Assembly: GCA_027578815.1 (NCBI GenBank)
Contig: JANBTH010000011.1
Coordinates: forward strand, 1-64,000
Reading direction: 5' to 3'
Length of the DNA: 64,000 bases
Origin: Coemansia sp. RSA 1804
Lineage: Eukaryota > Kickxellomycota > Kickxellomycetes > Kickxellales > Kickxellaceae
Shown: piece after piece, positions 8,817 to 21,173 of the stretch
How the letters are laid out: the number at the start of each line of letters is the position of its first letter
Numbering within the stretch: position 1 is the first letter of the stretch
Position numbers and translations under genes: made by a program
The notes under the pieces: generated by a model
The model's database searches: none
Told to the model about the DNA's origin: nothing
Seen by the model: the letters and a program-made list of their open reading frames with translations, nothing else

Positions 8817-11494
8817 GCTAGGGCCTAGAGATAGGGTCTGTCTTCATTCTGCTGGCCTGCCAAGAGGAATTGTGTTTGGCTCTGCCAAATTTAGATTTGG
8901 CAGCCAAACTGCTCTATTGCACATTTTTTATTGCGGAGACTCCTTGCTAGAGTTTCAGTTCTCTGTCTCCATCTCATTGGTCTCCTCTGCAAGAATATTA
9001 GACTTAGTAGGAGAGGCAAATGTTGCTATATAAAATATTGAATAGAGATGCTTGTACTTTTAATAGTCTCTGTTGGTTTTCATTTTTCTATCACAAGTAG
9101 TTTTAACATAAAGGCAAATAATGCTGTGAGAAATATTATGTCATTTTGAGAGTAAGTTAATAAAAATTCAAGTGTATTATAAGATATTATATGCATTTAG
9201 ATGTTGTCCTTTATTTATGCTGTTTGTAGGGCAGCAGTGACCTATAAAAAATAAACAAGGAAAAGAAAAACTATGAGGCTAAAAAAGAGAAGAAAAATTA
9301 AGAGATAGAAAACTAAGAAGAAAGTATATAATTAGAATGTTTTTGATTTTTTTGTAAGTTTTGAGAAGAAAGGGATCAGTGGTTTGGGCAGGTAGATATA
9401 AAAAAGAGAGAAGTGTGCATCCATTAAAGATACACTCAAGTCTCTTGCTATATTATCTGTCTAATGAACAGACAACATGCTTGAGATATAATTGATTATA
9501 ATAATGATCTTGATCATCTAATTGGTCAATTGTAATTTTATTCAATGCCTGTATGTCTTCCTAGGCAATAGGTTATATTGCATTTGCAAGTAATATGAAA
9601 GGCAGGAAATTTTTTCAAATAAAAGTTCATATGGTAGTGATGGAAATACCACATATTAGAGTTTATAAGAAAGTTAAAGGTTTTCCTTCATATCCTATAA
9701 GAGACAGATCTATTTAATAATCATTTTTCTATTTTAAGCATATCAAAGTGTCAGTAATAATGTTGGAACCTTCACTATAAAGAACTCTCTTCTTTGTTCA
9801 AAAGCCATTGTGATTATTTATTCACATGATCTAAAGGGCTCCTGTCCTTTGCAACAGAGTCACTACTACTATTGGTTGGGCTGACATGCCTTAACAAATG
9901 TGGACTTTCTGAAAGCAGTGATGAGTCATAGAAGAGGCCTCTCTAGTTACTGTAGTCAGATTCAAGCCAGACTCTCATAGATTCTTTTTGAAACTTACTG
10001 TTCTGGAGGATGCATGGGTAGTGTGTCCTTGGTAGGGTCAGAACATCTGTCATCTATGAGAACCCCTCTTCTTTGATAGCCTCTATCTCATTCTAATCTA
10101 GGTGTTAGAGTCTAGGGAATACAGGTGACTTGCCACTGTGTTATCTCTTAGTCACATGTGAGTTGATTGAGCATACCTTCACAAGGTGTCCAAACTAGCT
10201 CAACATGTCAAACAAGGTTGGATCTAGTTGGTGAGTGTGTGGGCATTTAAACCCATTCAAATGATTTTGCTGGTTGTTATTTAATAAAATCTTTAAATTT
10301 GAGAAAGCATGCCTGAAAAAGATCTGCAGAGAAATCACTATGCTTGCCTTGTTGGCAATGAAACAATATCATTTGTGGCTGTGGGTTTTTGGAAGACCTA
10401 GCATTGAGTGTAATTAGGGATTGTTATTGGCCACCACATGTAATGCATGTGTCTGCAGCCAGAACAATTGGCCATGTGATTGCCCCCTATTATTCCATTC
10501 TTGTATGCTGTGTAAAGCTGGATGAGGGCTTTGCTTGATTTTTTCCAAATAGAGAAAACTTTTTTTGCCCACAAATAAAGTGATTTCTCTTCTCTGAAAA
10601 GAGCTAGTGAATCTTTTTATTCTTTCCAAGATCTAAAATGTTTTTTAATACTATTGTATTCTAAAGTATACATTTTTCAAGTAGTAAGTTTACTGGCTTG
10701 AACAACAATAGCATCTGGGACAAGACTACTGAAAGAGAACAATAGGTACAGAAACCAGTTATTAAAACTCAACAATGATTAGATCTGCTAATCGACTGAT
10801 CTAATGTATTATGTAATATATTAGGCTTTTATCTATGCATTGTCACCAAGCAGCACTGACAGCTGATTGGCCAGAGAGTGTTTGTGTGAAACAATTGGCA
10901 AAGGAAGGGGAGCCAATGATTTGCACAGCACAAGAATCCATCCCATCATAGAATAACAATGTTTTTTATTTCTTCCCTCCTACTGGGAATGTTTAGGATA
11001 AACTCAGGGTGTGTTGTTTGCCAGTTTTCTTCACTAACACCTCTTTTTCCTTTCTTTCCTTCTTTTTTATTTTCTTTCTGGCTTTTTCTTGTGTGTGTTT
11101 GTTTTAGTTTTTTTTTGTCAAACACATTACTCTTCTGGCAATAATAAGTGTATACTTGCTGTATTCGGAGAATTTCTTTTTTTTTTTTCCAAATCCTAAT
11201 TGGAAATTAAAATGCATTTGAAATGCATTTAAGCAGTTCATAAAGGTTTTTAAACTAGACTAATATTGCATGCTCTATCTTTTTATACTCTTCCAAAAGA
11301 ATAACTCATAGCTGACTGGAAAGAAAAAAGTAAAGAACACTTTTTTTCTCCATAAAAAAGAAAACGTCACACTTTACAGAACCCACAATAAAGCAGCAGC
11401 AGCAGCAGCAACATTGCTTACAAAAGAAAACAAGTACAAGAGAAATACAATATAAATAGGCAGCAGCCATAAAAGGAGAACGAAGGTGGTGGAT
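8817..11494. other. AT-rich gene-free stretch
   Basis: About 2.7 kb without a supported gene. The part from 9770 to 10400 is richer in GC than its surroundings and may be the body of an old element, but neither terminal repeats nor protein motifs are clear. The last few hundred bases before 11495 should contain the promoter and 5' UTR of the remodeler gene. Confidence 0.5.
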
Positions 11495-14400
11495 ATGATG
11501 CAGACAGAAGATGATGGGATATACGAGGTGGACAGGATTATAGGGCGCAGAATATCGCTTTCAAAGAAAACAGAGTATCTGATCTTTTGGAAAGGGTATG
11601 ACCTGAGCGACTGCACATGGTCGAGCAGCGAGGACTTAGATTGCGAGGAAACGGTGGCTGATTTTGAGCGCAAGTGTGTGGAGATACGTCGAGGGATTCT
11701 GAAAACCACACAGCAACAGGCGTCGTCATGCCAGGCACAATCAATTGATCGGTACGAAAACGATGGGGTTGCCACACTTATTGAAGCCGCGGTGATCTTG
11801 ATTCCTCCGGGAGAGTCAGCTTTCCAGGACGCGGTGGACGACTTCACGTTTTCAACACAGCCGGACGAAGCTCTGCGCAATGCGGAGCACAGCATTAAGA
11901 AGAAGAGCCGGTTCAAACTCTCGGCCACGCATGGGTGGAACCGGAAGGTGGCGGACAACAGCACCCGCATTAAGAACATCCGCGGGTCCATTCGGGACGC
12001 AGCCGGACGTATATTCTATCTTACGCAGTGGACCGACGAGGATCTGGTTCTCACGTGGGAGCTGCCCGATGCGTTCAGCGACAGCTTGGATGTGCTTGAG
12101 CGGCATGAGACGGCGCGGTTCCTGAAGGGGCGCAAGGAGCTGGTCAACAGGTACCGGCAGATGAGGATGACGGCGGACGAGTCGATTGTTTCGCCGCGCA
12201 AACCAAAGTTCCACATGGAGAAGAAACCCGGAAAGACACAGGCCACCGTGGACGGGATTGCTTTCGGGCTGGGAGGAAGCGATGCGCCCAAACACAGCGC
12301 GCTGGCTGCAGCCGCCAGCCCGACTAAAGGGCGTGGAGCGGCGCCGTTTGACGCATCGCCGTTGTCGATTACGCTGTCGGATCTCAAGAACAGCAACCTT
12401 CTTAGCGACAAGGCGATGTCGCCAGCAAAGCCAGCGGTGCAAACACCAACAGCCCCCCAACCACGCAATACGCCGCTGCTCTCGCGAACCATTCTCTCGA
12501 GCGGCGAGGAGTCGGACTTTGAATCCGGAGCAGATGCGAAACCGAAGAGCACGAGGATGCCGGTCGTGTACATTGACCACGAATTAGGAAGCAAGAACAG
12601 GCGGTACGAGCAGAACAGGAGGGCCGCGAGAAAGCAGCAGCACCGGACAGAGACGAAGCCGATTGCGAAGGCGGAGGAGGATGGCGAGATCCTTGAGGAG
12701 GTTGTGCTTGAGGGCGGCGTGGTTGGCGTGGTTGCCTCGGGAAGGGTAGGCGTCCGACCGGGGCCTCGTCCGCCTCTCTCGGCAGCTCGGTCGAAGCGGC
12801 ACGCCTCGAGCGCCCCAAGCACAGCAAGCACGGCGTCCGACGACCAGCGGACGAGTCGCTCGGCAGCGCAGCAGCAGCAGCAGCAGCGGCAGCGGCAGGA
12901 CACGTGCGCGGCGTGCGAAGCGCATCTTTCGGCGGGCGAGAATGGCGGAAGCAGCAGGAGCGGCGAGTGCACGTACTGCAAGCTGATGTACCACGCGGCA
13001 TGCTACGACGGGGTGCTGGGGCGCGCGGACACGGAGGCCGAGACGGAGAGCGAGGCAGGCGCGGTGGGCGGCGCAGACTCTGCATCGTGGGTTGGCGGAG
13101 AGTTCGCATGCGTGTTCTGCGCGCGATTCATGGGTCGCGGCATCGACACGTATCTGACCTGGCGCATCCAAGGCGACAGCCGGGGCGTGTGGCCGCCGTC
13201 GCTGGGCAGCGTGGATGTGCTGGTCAAGTGGACTGGGTTTTCGTACCGCCACCTGGACTGGGTGCCGCTCCGGTGGCTGGAGCGCACGAAGCGCGCGGCC
13301 AGCCTGCGCCGGATCCGCGACGAGGTGCGCGCAGGCATGGAGCCGTGGGATCTGGCGGAGCGGTTCGACAGGAGCTACGTGGAGCCGGCTTGCGTGCTCG
13401 ACGTGAAGCCGGCGGCTGCGTGGGTTGTCAAGAAGCGCACGCAGCGGCTGGAGGAAGCGCGCCCCGCCGTGGACCGCAGCGCGTGGCGCCTGTACACCGA
13501 CAACGAGGCTGTGCGCGTGGCCTGGCGCGGCCTGGGAATGAGCGAGTCGTCGTGGGAGGCGCCGCCCAGCCCGGCGGACGATGCCGCCGAGTACATGGCG
13601 TGGGCGGCGGCGTTCCGGATCTGGCAGCGCGCATCGACGGTCAGTCTGCGCAAGCATCGGCGCGCGGAGCTGCGGCGCCGGGCCGGCGCCGGCGCCTCGG
13701 CGGATGCCGCGCAGCGGCTGGATGTGTCGGACAGTCCGGCGTATCTCCGCGGCGGGCGGCTGCTGGACCACCAGGTTGCTGGCGCCCGCTGGCTGCTGCA
13801 GCGGTGGCAGCAGCGGCGGCCGGCGATTCTGGCGGACGAGATGGGCATGGGCAAGACGATCCAGGTGATCGCGTATCTGGCGGCAATCTACAACTCGACG
13901 GTTGCAGCCGGTCTGGACGGCGCGGGTGCCGCAGCCTCCAACACCGGCACGTTTCCGTTCCTTGTGGTGGTTCCAGCAACGCTTGTGGGAAACTGGATGA
14001 GCGAGTTCGCCAAGTGGGCGCCCGACCTCGTGGTTGCGCAGCTGTCTGGGCGCAGCGCAGACCGCGAGATCCAGCTGCGCACCACGCTGTTCCGCGCCTA
14101 CGACACAGCGAAGGATCTGTGCTGCCACGCTGTGGTTGCCAGCTACGAGGCCGCCAGCAACGCGGCGGGCATCGGCGCGCTGTCGGCGCGCGACTTCGAG
14201 TGGCAGGCGGTGGTGGTGGACGAGGGCCAGCGCCTGAAGAACGACCGCACCAAGACGTACGCAGCGCTGGCGCGCTTCAAGACCCGCCAGCGCGTGGTGC
14301 TCACCGGCACGCCGCTGCAGAACGACGTGCGCGAGCTGTTCAGCATCATGAGCTTTCTCGATCCGGCCGCCTACGGATCCGCCGACGCGCTGCATGCGGC

Positions 14401-17400
14401 GCACTCGGCCGAAACGGCGCAGGGAATTGCGCGGATCAAGGACCTCGTGCGTCCGCTGATGCTGCGCCGCACCAAGGACGACCAGCTGGCGCTGGTGCCG
14501 CCCAAGTGCGAGCTGATCCTGCCAGTCTCGATGACGCGTCTGCAGCGCGAGCTGTACCGCGCAACGCTCTCGCGCAACGTCGTGCTGCTGCGCAGCATTG
14601 CCACCGCGCTTGCCACGGCCGGCGACGCAGCGGCGGCTGCTCCGGCTGCGACTGCATCCGCAGCTGCGGCGGAGCCGGACTCGTCCGATGCGCTGGCAAC
14701 GCGCGCCAAGCGGGGCCAGGGCGCGCTGCGCCAGACGCGGCCGCCGCGCGTATCGTCGCTTTCCAACATCCTGATGGAGGTGCGCCGCATCGTCAGCCAC
14801 CCGTATCTTCTGCGCGATGTCGAGCCGGGCTTTGCGTCCGCCGACGAGCGCCATCGCCGGCTGATCGACTCGAGCGGCAAGCTGCAGCTTCTTCACGCGC
14901 TACTGCCCGAGCTGCGCGCGCGGGGCCACCGCATGCTGCTGTTCTCGCAGTTCAAGGGCACGATGGACATTCTGGAGGACTACTTTGCGGCCGAGGGCGT
15001 CGTGTATCTGCGCATCGACGGCTCGACGGCTCCCTCCGAGCGGCAGACGAAGGTCGGCTCGTTCAATGCGCCGGACTCGCAGGCGCTAGTGTTCATGGCG
15101 TCCACGCGCACCGGCGGCCTGGGCCTCAACCTGACCTCGGCCGACGTTGTCGTGATCTTCGACTGCGATTTCAACCCGCACGCCGACCTGCAGGCCATGG
15201 CGCGCGCGCACCGGATTGGCCAGACCAAGCCCGTGACCGTGCTGAAGCTGGTGATGCAGGACTCTGCCGAGGAGCGGATCGTCAAGGCGGCCACGCGCAA
15301 GCTGGTGCTCGACCACCTGATCATCCAGAGCATCGGCGACTCTGCTGGCGCTGCATCCAGCAGCAGCGCTAGCGGCGACGATGGGCTGCTGAAACCAACC
15401 GATGTGGAGCGGGCGCTCCGCCACGGCGCGTCGCGGCTGTTTGCGCCCGACGCCGACGCCGACGCCGAGTCGCGGGCCATTCGGTACGACGCCGCGCGGG
15501 TTGCCCGGCTGCTCGACAAGTGCGAGGCCGAGCTGCGCGCGGAGCAGCTGCGCATTGAGCGCGACGTGCGGCTGGCTGCGTCGGCCAGGGAGTTTGCCAA
15601 CTCCACGGTCTCGCGCTTTGCGCGCGTGTGGACGCTGGATGCGGCGAGCATGGATGTTTCCGACCTTGCTGCTGGCACAGCGTCTGGGGCGTCGCCCCAG
15701 ACAGGTGAGCAGCAGCAGGAGGAGGAGGAGACTGCCGATGTGTGGTCGCAGCTTCTGGAGGATGCCGCCGCCGCCGATTCTGCTGCTGCTCTGCAGGCCG
15801 GGGCCGATGTTCTGTCGGAGGAGATCGGCGGCCGCCGTCTGCGCGTGCGGAAGCGCAAGGTCGACTACGCAATGACCCACCGTGGCGAAGAGGGCCCCGC
15901 GCGGAAGGCGCTGCGCTCGCCGGAGGGCCACCATCGGAATGCGGACGGCGACTACGTTATGGGCGAAGCGCCGGAGAGCGACGACGATGACGGCGACACG
16001 ATGTCCGACACCTCCTTTGGCATGCCATTGCGTCCCGCCGCCACCGCTGTTCTCGATCCGCTGGTCAAGGTGATCCAGTCCGAGCTCCGCCAGGTCATCG
16101 AGATGCATTGCGAGCGCCTGATCCAGTGCTACAACCGCAGCGACGATCCTTCTCCGAACCAGCAGCAGAAGCAGTACTTGCAGAGCCGCATGAACGCGAC
16201 CATTGCCGAGCGGTTTATCAGCGCATCGCGGCTTGTTCCCGAGGTTCCGGCAGCCCAGCCGCTGCTGCCGCCTTCGTATGCGGATCCCGAGCTGTTCTTC
16301 CCGATCCCAGCCAACGTGCGGCTGTACAGTCGTCAGACGCAGACTCCGCCGCAGCACACTTCGACTCCCTGCTGGGCGTGTGCGGCACCCAGGCACCACC
16401 GCGACTACTGTCCGCGCATCACCAGCCCTGCGTTCATCTCGTGCATCCGCAGCATCAAGGACATTCCCGGGTTCTGGTTCAGTCCGCTGTACCACCGGTT
16501 CATCCACTGGTACACGTACCAGTACATGTGGTTTATTCTTGGCGACCCGCGGGGCGCCGAGGTCAATGAGCGCAACAGGTCCACGAACCCCGAGTACTGC
16601 ACCAACGTTTCCATTTACGTGCACGAGCTCCGTTCGTTACGAGCTGCTGCTCCTGCTGCGCCTGCTTCTTCTGCTGCCTCTCGGCCGCTCACTCCCACCT
16701 CTTCCGCGGGGCCCTACGCCGACACGCGCAAGCGTTCTCCGTACGTGGTGGTGCTTCCCAGAAACACGCGCTGGATGCAGAAGACGCACGGACGCATGCT
16801 CGCAAGGGTCGATCCGGCCGCCGCATCCAAGTTCTTTGACCACATGGCAACAACCGACACGCGGTACGCGTACTTCAAAGCAGACGCCCAGAAGAAGAAG
16901 AGGAAGAAGAGGAAGAAGGAGCAGAACTCGACGGGTGCCGATGATGGTAAGGATGCTTTCAGCGATATTGCAGCCCTGCGCAAGGCGGTCAAGGATCTCG
17001 GGCATCTCCGCACAAACAGCGTCCGCGAGATGCGGGCCCGGATCGATGGCTGGATGGCCCGGCCGACCTCCGATGGTCTGGCCAAGGCTTCGCAGTTACT
17101 GCTTGGCACCCGGTTTATCGTGGACAGGGCCGCGCGGACCCGGAGCACGCTTGTTGGCAAGTTCGTCATCAGAATGTCGCTCTCCGTGGCGCGCCAGGAG
17201 GCCGAGCGCGGGTTGGCCGAGCTGCTTGGTTCCCAGAAGCCCGCGCTCTCTCCGGCCGGCTTCGAGAATATCGTCAAGTCGCGCCAGCTCCTGCTGCTCC
17301 TGCTGCGCATTAAGACCATGTGCACCAGACATGCTGCTGGTGGCGATGGTGGCGATCCAAGCAACGGTGGTGCCGGTGCCGGTGCTGGTGCTGTGCGGTA

Positions 17401-17764
17401 TGCGGATAGGATGCGGCCGGTCGTCGCGTTGCTGGACGTGCTGAGACAGACGCTTGTGGAGAGGATGGATACCGCCAAGGGGCTGGCTTCTAGGACGGGC
17501 GGGATCCGGGCATCGATTACCGCGTTGCATGAGCTGGTTGTTGCTGAGCGAAACCACCTGGCTGGAAACCCTACGGGTGGTGCCGCTGGGCTGTTTTCCT
17601 CATCGTCGTTCCGCTCGAAGTACAGGGGTATGTTTATGGCGGAGATCAAGAAGCTGTACTCTCGGCTGAAGGATGTGACTCTGTCTGGTCCGGATACCCA
17701 TGTTCTTAATACCCCGGACACCGACACGGTCAATATGGCTGCTACAAACATTAGCCATTATCAT

Positions 17765-17809
<45 letters not shown>

Positions 17810-19417
17810 TTGCCGCCTGCGCTAGTGCCTGCCCAGTCCGCGCAATTGCAACCAGTATCTTTGCAGTTGCAGCACCCGCAAGTGCGTAAATTGTCGTCGC
17901 CGTCGGCTCCTTCGCTCTTGCCGTACACGCCGGTGGCTTCGCGGCCTCCGGAGATCCCCCGTCCTCCTCCTTTTCATTCTTCCGTTTCTTCGATCCTGCC
18001 TTCTCCTCCCAGCGCAGTGCCTGCAGTGGTTGCTGGTTTGCCACAGGGGGCGGCGGCAGTGATGCAGGAAGCGGATGTGGCAGCAACGCGGTTGGATCTG
18101 GTCCAGCCACAGCCTCAGCCACAGCCTCAGCCTCAGCCTCAGCCTCAGACTGGTTACTCGCCAGCGTGGTCGAATGCCCATGGGCTGCGGATATCGCAAC
18201 GGTCGGCCACGCCAAATCTGACACCGCCTTTGAGTACACCTGCTATGCACTTCCAGCATCAGCAGCATCAGCAGCAGCAGCAGCAGCAACAGCAGCAGTT
18301 CTTGATGGGAGCGAACGCAGCAGGCGCCGGGTACTCGATTGTCAGCAGAGAACAGTCCTCTGAGATCAGTAACGTGGGAGAATATAGATCTGGACCCGTC
18401 GTGCGTAGTGCTGGGAGCTCACCGACCAGCGATCTGGTAAGAGGCGGCGCCACGCAGTCGGCTGTTGTTGGTAATGCTCAGCAGCTGGGGTTATCGCAAA
18501 TGTCATTCCCAAACCATCAGCAGCACCAGCAGCAGCAACAACAACAACAAGCGGCAATGCTGCTGCAGAGGAGAAGTAGTACTGGTAGTGGTAGTAATAC
18601 TCAGCAGCAGCAGCAGATTGTGTCCCAGCTCAATCAGCACCACCATCGGGTTACGACTGCCGGACCCGTGCAGCTGCAGACGTACAGCCAGATGCAGACG
18701 CAACAGCTCCCGTCCCCGGTGTCCGGGAGATCAGCGGACTGGCACTCTCTTCAGCAGCTGCATGCGGAGCAGCAAATACTACAGCAGCAGCATCAGAGGC
18801 AGCAGCAGCAGCAGCAGCAGCACTTTGCGCATCAGCAGAAAATGTACCAGCTGCATCAGTTTGGGGCTATGCAGCACTTCCAGCTCCAAAATCATTTTTC
18901 CCAACAACAGTCCCACCAACAAGGCCAGCAACAGCAGCAACGGCAGCAACAGTCTGTGTTGCCCGGGTACCCCCAAGCAACAGCTACGGCGGTAGCTAGA
19001 CATCCATCTTCATCGTCAACGTCACTAGTGCCAAGCACGGCAGCGATAACGATGATGATGAACCCACACACACCGACATTACAGACAACGATGATGACGC
19101 CGTTCTCCAGCACTAGTAGAATCAGCAGCACTCCAGGGTTTGCAGAGAATAGCAACAACAACGCCAGCGGCAATTATAATAGTGAAAACGATGGCGGCGG
19201 TAGAGAAGGGCCTAGTAGCAGCAGTTGGGATCTGGCGTGTGCGCTCTGCGGAAACCCCCTCCATTTGCCGTCCGGCTGTGGCAACAGGACCAATATCAGT
19301 GCGCTGACGCGGAGGAGAGTGGAGGTGGAGATGGACAAGAATCTGGCGCCTGGGTTGAAGGAAATGACGTTAGACACGATTGACAAGTACCTGAAGGCAG
19401 CATTCCAAGCACCCTAA
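11495..19417 (+). CDS. HP1-like/Mit1-like chromatin remodeling ATPase
   Basis: A single 2,640-residue frame; the first true ATG is at 11495, since the longer frame opens with GTG. Domains: chromodomain at about 8-58 with cage residues Tyr10, Trp32 and Tyr35 as in HP1; a chromoshadow-like domain at about 162-209 (IFYLTQWTDEDLVLTWEL); a PHD finger at about 471-543 (Cys4-His-Cys3); chromodomain-like segments at about 551-612 and 670-690; an SNF2 ATPase with Walker A DEMGMGKT at 781-788, motif II DEGQ at 909-912 and motif VI ARAHRIGQ; a CCHC knuckle at Cys1626-Cys1639; then long polyglutamine tracts and a second CCHC knuckle at Cys2582-Cys2595. PHD, chromodomain and ATPase together match the CHD/Mi-2 group, nearest in plan to fission yeast Mit1 of SHREC. 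It probably slides nucleosomes at H3K9-methylated chromatin. The HP1-like N-terminus is inferred from motif matching. Confidence 0.85.
17764..17806 (+). repeat. CAG microsatellite encoding polyglutamine
   Basis: About 15 uninterrupted CAG codons inside the remodeler gene, the longest of at least five glutamine tracts in its C-terminal third (others near 18250-18300, 18520-18550, 18785-18820 and 18900-18950). Pure CAG makes this tract prone to length change. Confidence 0.85.
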
Positions 19418-19565
19418 GCTAAACAAAACACACCCTAGGCTTATTACCATTATCATTGTTGTTGTTATTATAATAGCATAACCTCTATATTCAGACGGGA
19501 ATTTTACTACAAACCCCCGAGATTACATGTGGTCAGATATAGAAAATGAAGAATAGGAAAGGCGT

Positions 19566-21173
19566 TTACATTACCATTACAAACACAAGAGATAGCAGGA
19601 TGGTGCCCAGCATGTCGCCGATGCCGGTGATGAAGGGGTTGACGTAGTCGTCGGGATCGTATCCACGGCTCCACAGGAATGAGCAGGCCAGACGGGCGAT
19701 TCCGAGCAGCGCGGCGCCGTGGGCAACGGTGGCGGCAGTGTACAGAATAACAAACCAGAGAGTGACGGCCAGCGACGGATCGAAGAGCCTGTGCATTGCC
19801 AGGAACCCCAGCTGGATCGGGATGTTGATCAGCAGCAGGATCACCATCACAAGACTGTGCTCGCTGGACGCGCGCGCGTGGCGGCGATGCAGACTGGTGG
19901 AAAGGCGGGACGCAAACACGGTGCCGATGTTGCCGCCGATTCCGTTGACAACCGGCACCAGGGCCGGCATTCCGGGAAACCGGTCGGCGCAGCGGCCGAC
20001 GATGACGCCGGCGATGCTGGATGTTGCGGCGGCAAACAGCAGCGGGCCCCAGCCCTCGGTCACGTGGTGCGCCATGGCCTCGTTGGCGCGCACCACACGC
20101 AGAAGCACGAGTCCGAGCGCCAGAAACGCAAGCGACAGCAGCAGCGGCCACGGCGTGAAGACCTGTGCGCCCAGCACGCCGGTAGCGGCTGCCAGAATCA
20201 GCAGCGTGGTCATGTCGCCCAGACTGGACGCGATGGGCGTGCCGATGTTGTCGGGATCGATGCCCAGAGCGTTGCTGGCGGCAACCGTTGCACTGATCAG
20301 CACGCCGATGACCGCGCTGCCAACGACGGAACACCCCAATCCAGCCGCCAGCAGCACCGCAGCCTCCGCCAGAAACGATGCCGCAGCTCTGAATGTGACG
20401 CCGCCCGTGCCGTCGGGCGTTGTTGCGGAGGTGAGCGAGAGAAGCGCTGAGATCAGCCCGACGGATACGCCGACCACCGTGGCCTGCAGGAGAAGCAGCT
20501 CCATGTTGGACCGCATTGCGCGGACGCCTTCAGCTCGACTGTCCAGCACGCCCAGGTTGGCCAGTGTTGATAGTCGCGTGGACATGTTGAGCTCGATGTT
20601 GCTTTTGAGATTCAGCAGCACCGGCACCATGATAAAGAGCGCTGGAATCGCCTCGAATGCGCGCGAGTCCTGGATCTGGCCCAGGATGTATCCGGCTAGC
20701 ACTGACCCGGCCACCGAGACCAGGAGCGCTGGCATCACCTCCACCGTCAGCTCCTTTACAATCTGTCTGGGCTGCTTGCTCGGATAGTGCTCGCGGCTGG
20801 CCCTCACCGGCGTCCCTATTGTCAGCTGCTGGTAGCTGCTGTCGTCTGTCAATATGACGGCTTCATCGTCATCTTCGTCGTAAGCGTCGCTCCCACTGTT
20901 CCTGCCGCTATGGTTGTTGCTGGCGACCATCGAGCCCGGATGGATTGGAGTCAACGACATTGCTATGTTCTCAGCACCCTCTTCGCTGTTGTTCCGGACA
21001 TCGCTGCCCAAAAGACTCTGTTGGCTTATTGCGGCCGCGTGGGCCACAAGGTCGCTGTTATTGCCGCTTGCATTGCGCTGAGATAGCAAGGAAGCGAACG
21101 CTGCTGTTGATACAGTCGGTGAGCCATTGCTGTTGCTGCTATCTGAATCGCGGGATGCATTGTCAGAATCCAT
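19566..21173 (-). CDS. SLC41/MgtE-type divalent cation transporter
   Basis: Encodes 535 residues from the ATG at 21173; the longer frame begins with GTG. The N-terminal 130 residues are acidic, Ser/Asn-rich and cytosolic in character. Two homologous membrane halves follow. The first has LKSNIELNMSTRLSTLAN at about 189-206 and GIDPDNIGTPIASSLGD at about 305-320. The second has NGIGGNIGTVFASRLST at about 410-426 and GYDPDDYVNPFITGIGD near the C-terminus. The paired DPD(N/D)...P......GD motifs form the cation pore in MgtE/SLC41 proteins, which carry Mg2+ and related ions. The cytosolic CBS domain of bacterial MgtE is absent, as in eukaryotic SLC41. The membrane (plasma, vacuolar or mitochondrial) cannot be told. 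It converges with the remodeler gene, 148 bp away. Confidence 0.88.
   Translation of the reverse strand: MDSDNASRDSDSSNSNGSPTVSTAAFASLLSQRNASGNNSDLVAHAAAISQQSLLGSDVRNNSEEGAENIAMSLTPIHPGSMVASNNHSGRNSGSDAYDEDDDEAVILTDDSSYQQLTIGTPVRASREHYPSKQPRQIVKELTVEVMPALLVSVAGSVLAGYILGQIQDSRAFEAIPALFIMVPVLLNLKSNIELNMSTRLSTLANLGVLDSRAEGVRAMRSNMELLLLQATVVGVSVGLISALLSLTSATTPDGTGGVTFRAAASFLAEAAVLLAAGLGCSVVGSAVIGVLISATVAASNALGIDPDNIGTPIASSLGDMTTLLILAAATGVLGAQVFTPWPLLLSLAFLALGLVLLRVVRANEAMAHHVTEGWGPLLFAAATSSIAGVIVGRCADRFPGMPALVPVVNGIGGNIGTVFASRLSTSLHRRHARASSEHSLVMVILLLINIPIQLGFLAMHRLFDPSLAVTLWFVILYTAATVAHGAALLGIARLACSFLWSRGYDPDDYVNPFITGIGDMLGTILLSLVFVMVM

Noticed and set aside
9769..10300. Possible solo LTR beginning TGTTGGAACC
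   Set aside because: No matching CA end, no second copy and no primer-binding or polypurine context could be found, so an LTR is not supported.
10414..10629. 71-residue minus-strand frame
   Set aside because: No family signature, no second copy in the window and no promoter-like context; probably chance.
12584..14896. Long antisense frame (770 residues) opposite the remodeler gene
   Set aside because: Rich in Arg, Ala and His with no motif. It is explained by strong third-position GC bias in the sense gene, which removes stops on the other strand. The same applies to 12904-15372, 31774-34038 and 60306-62552.
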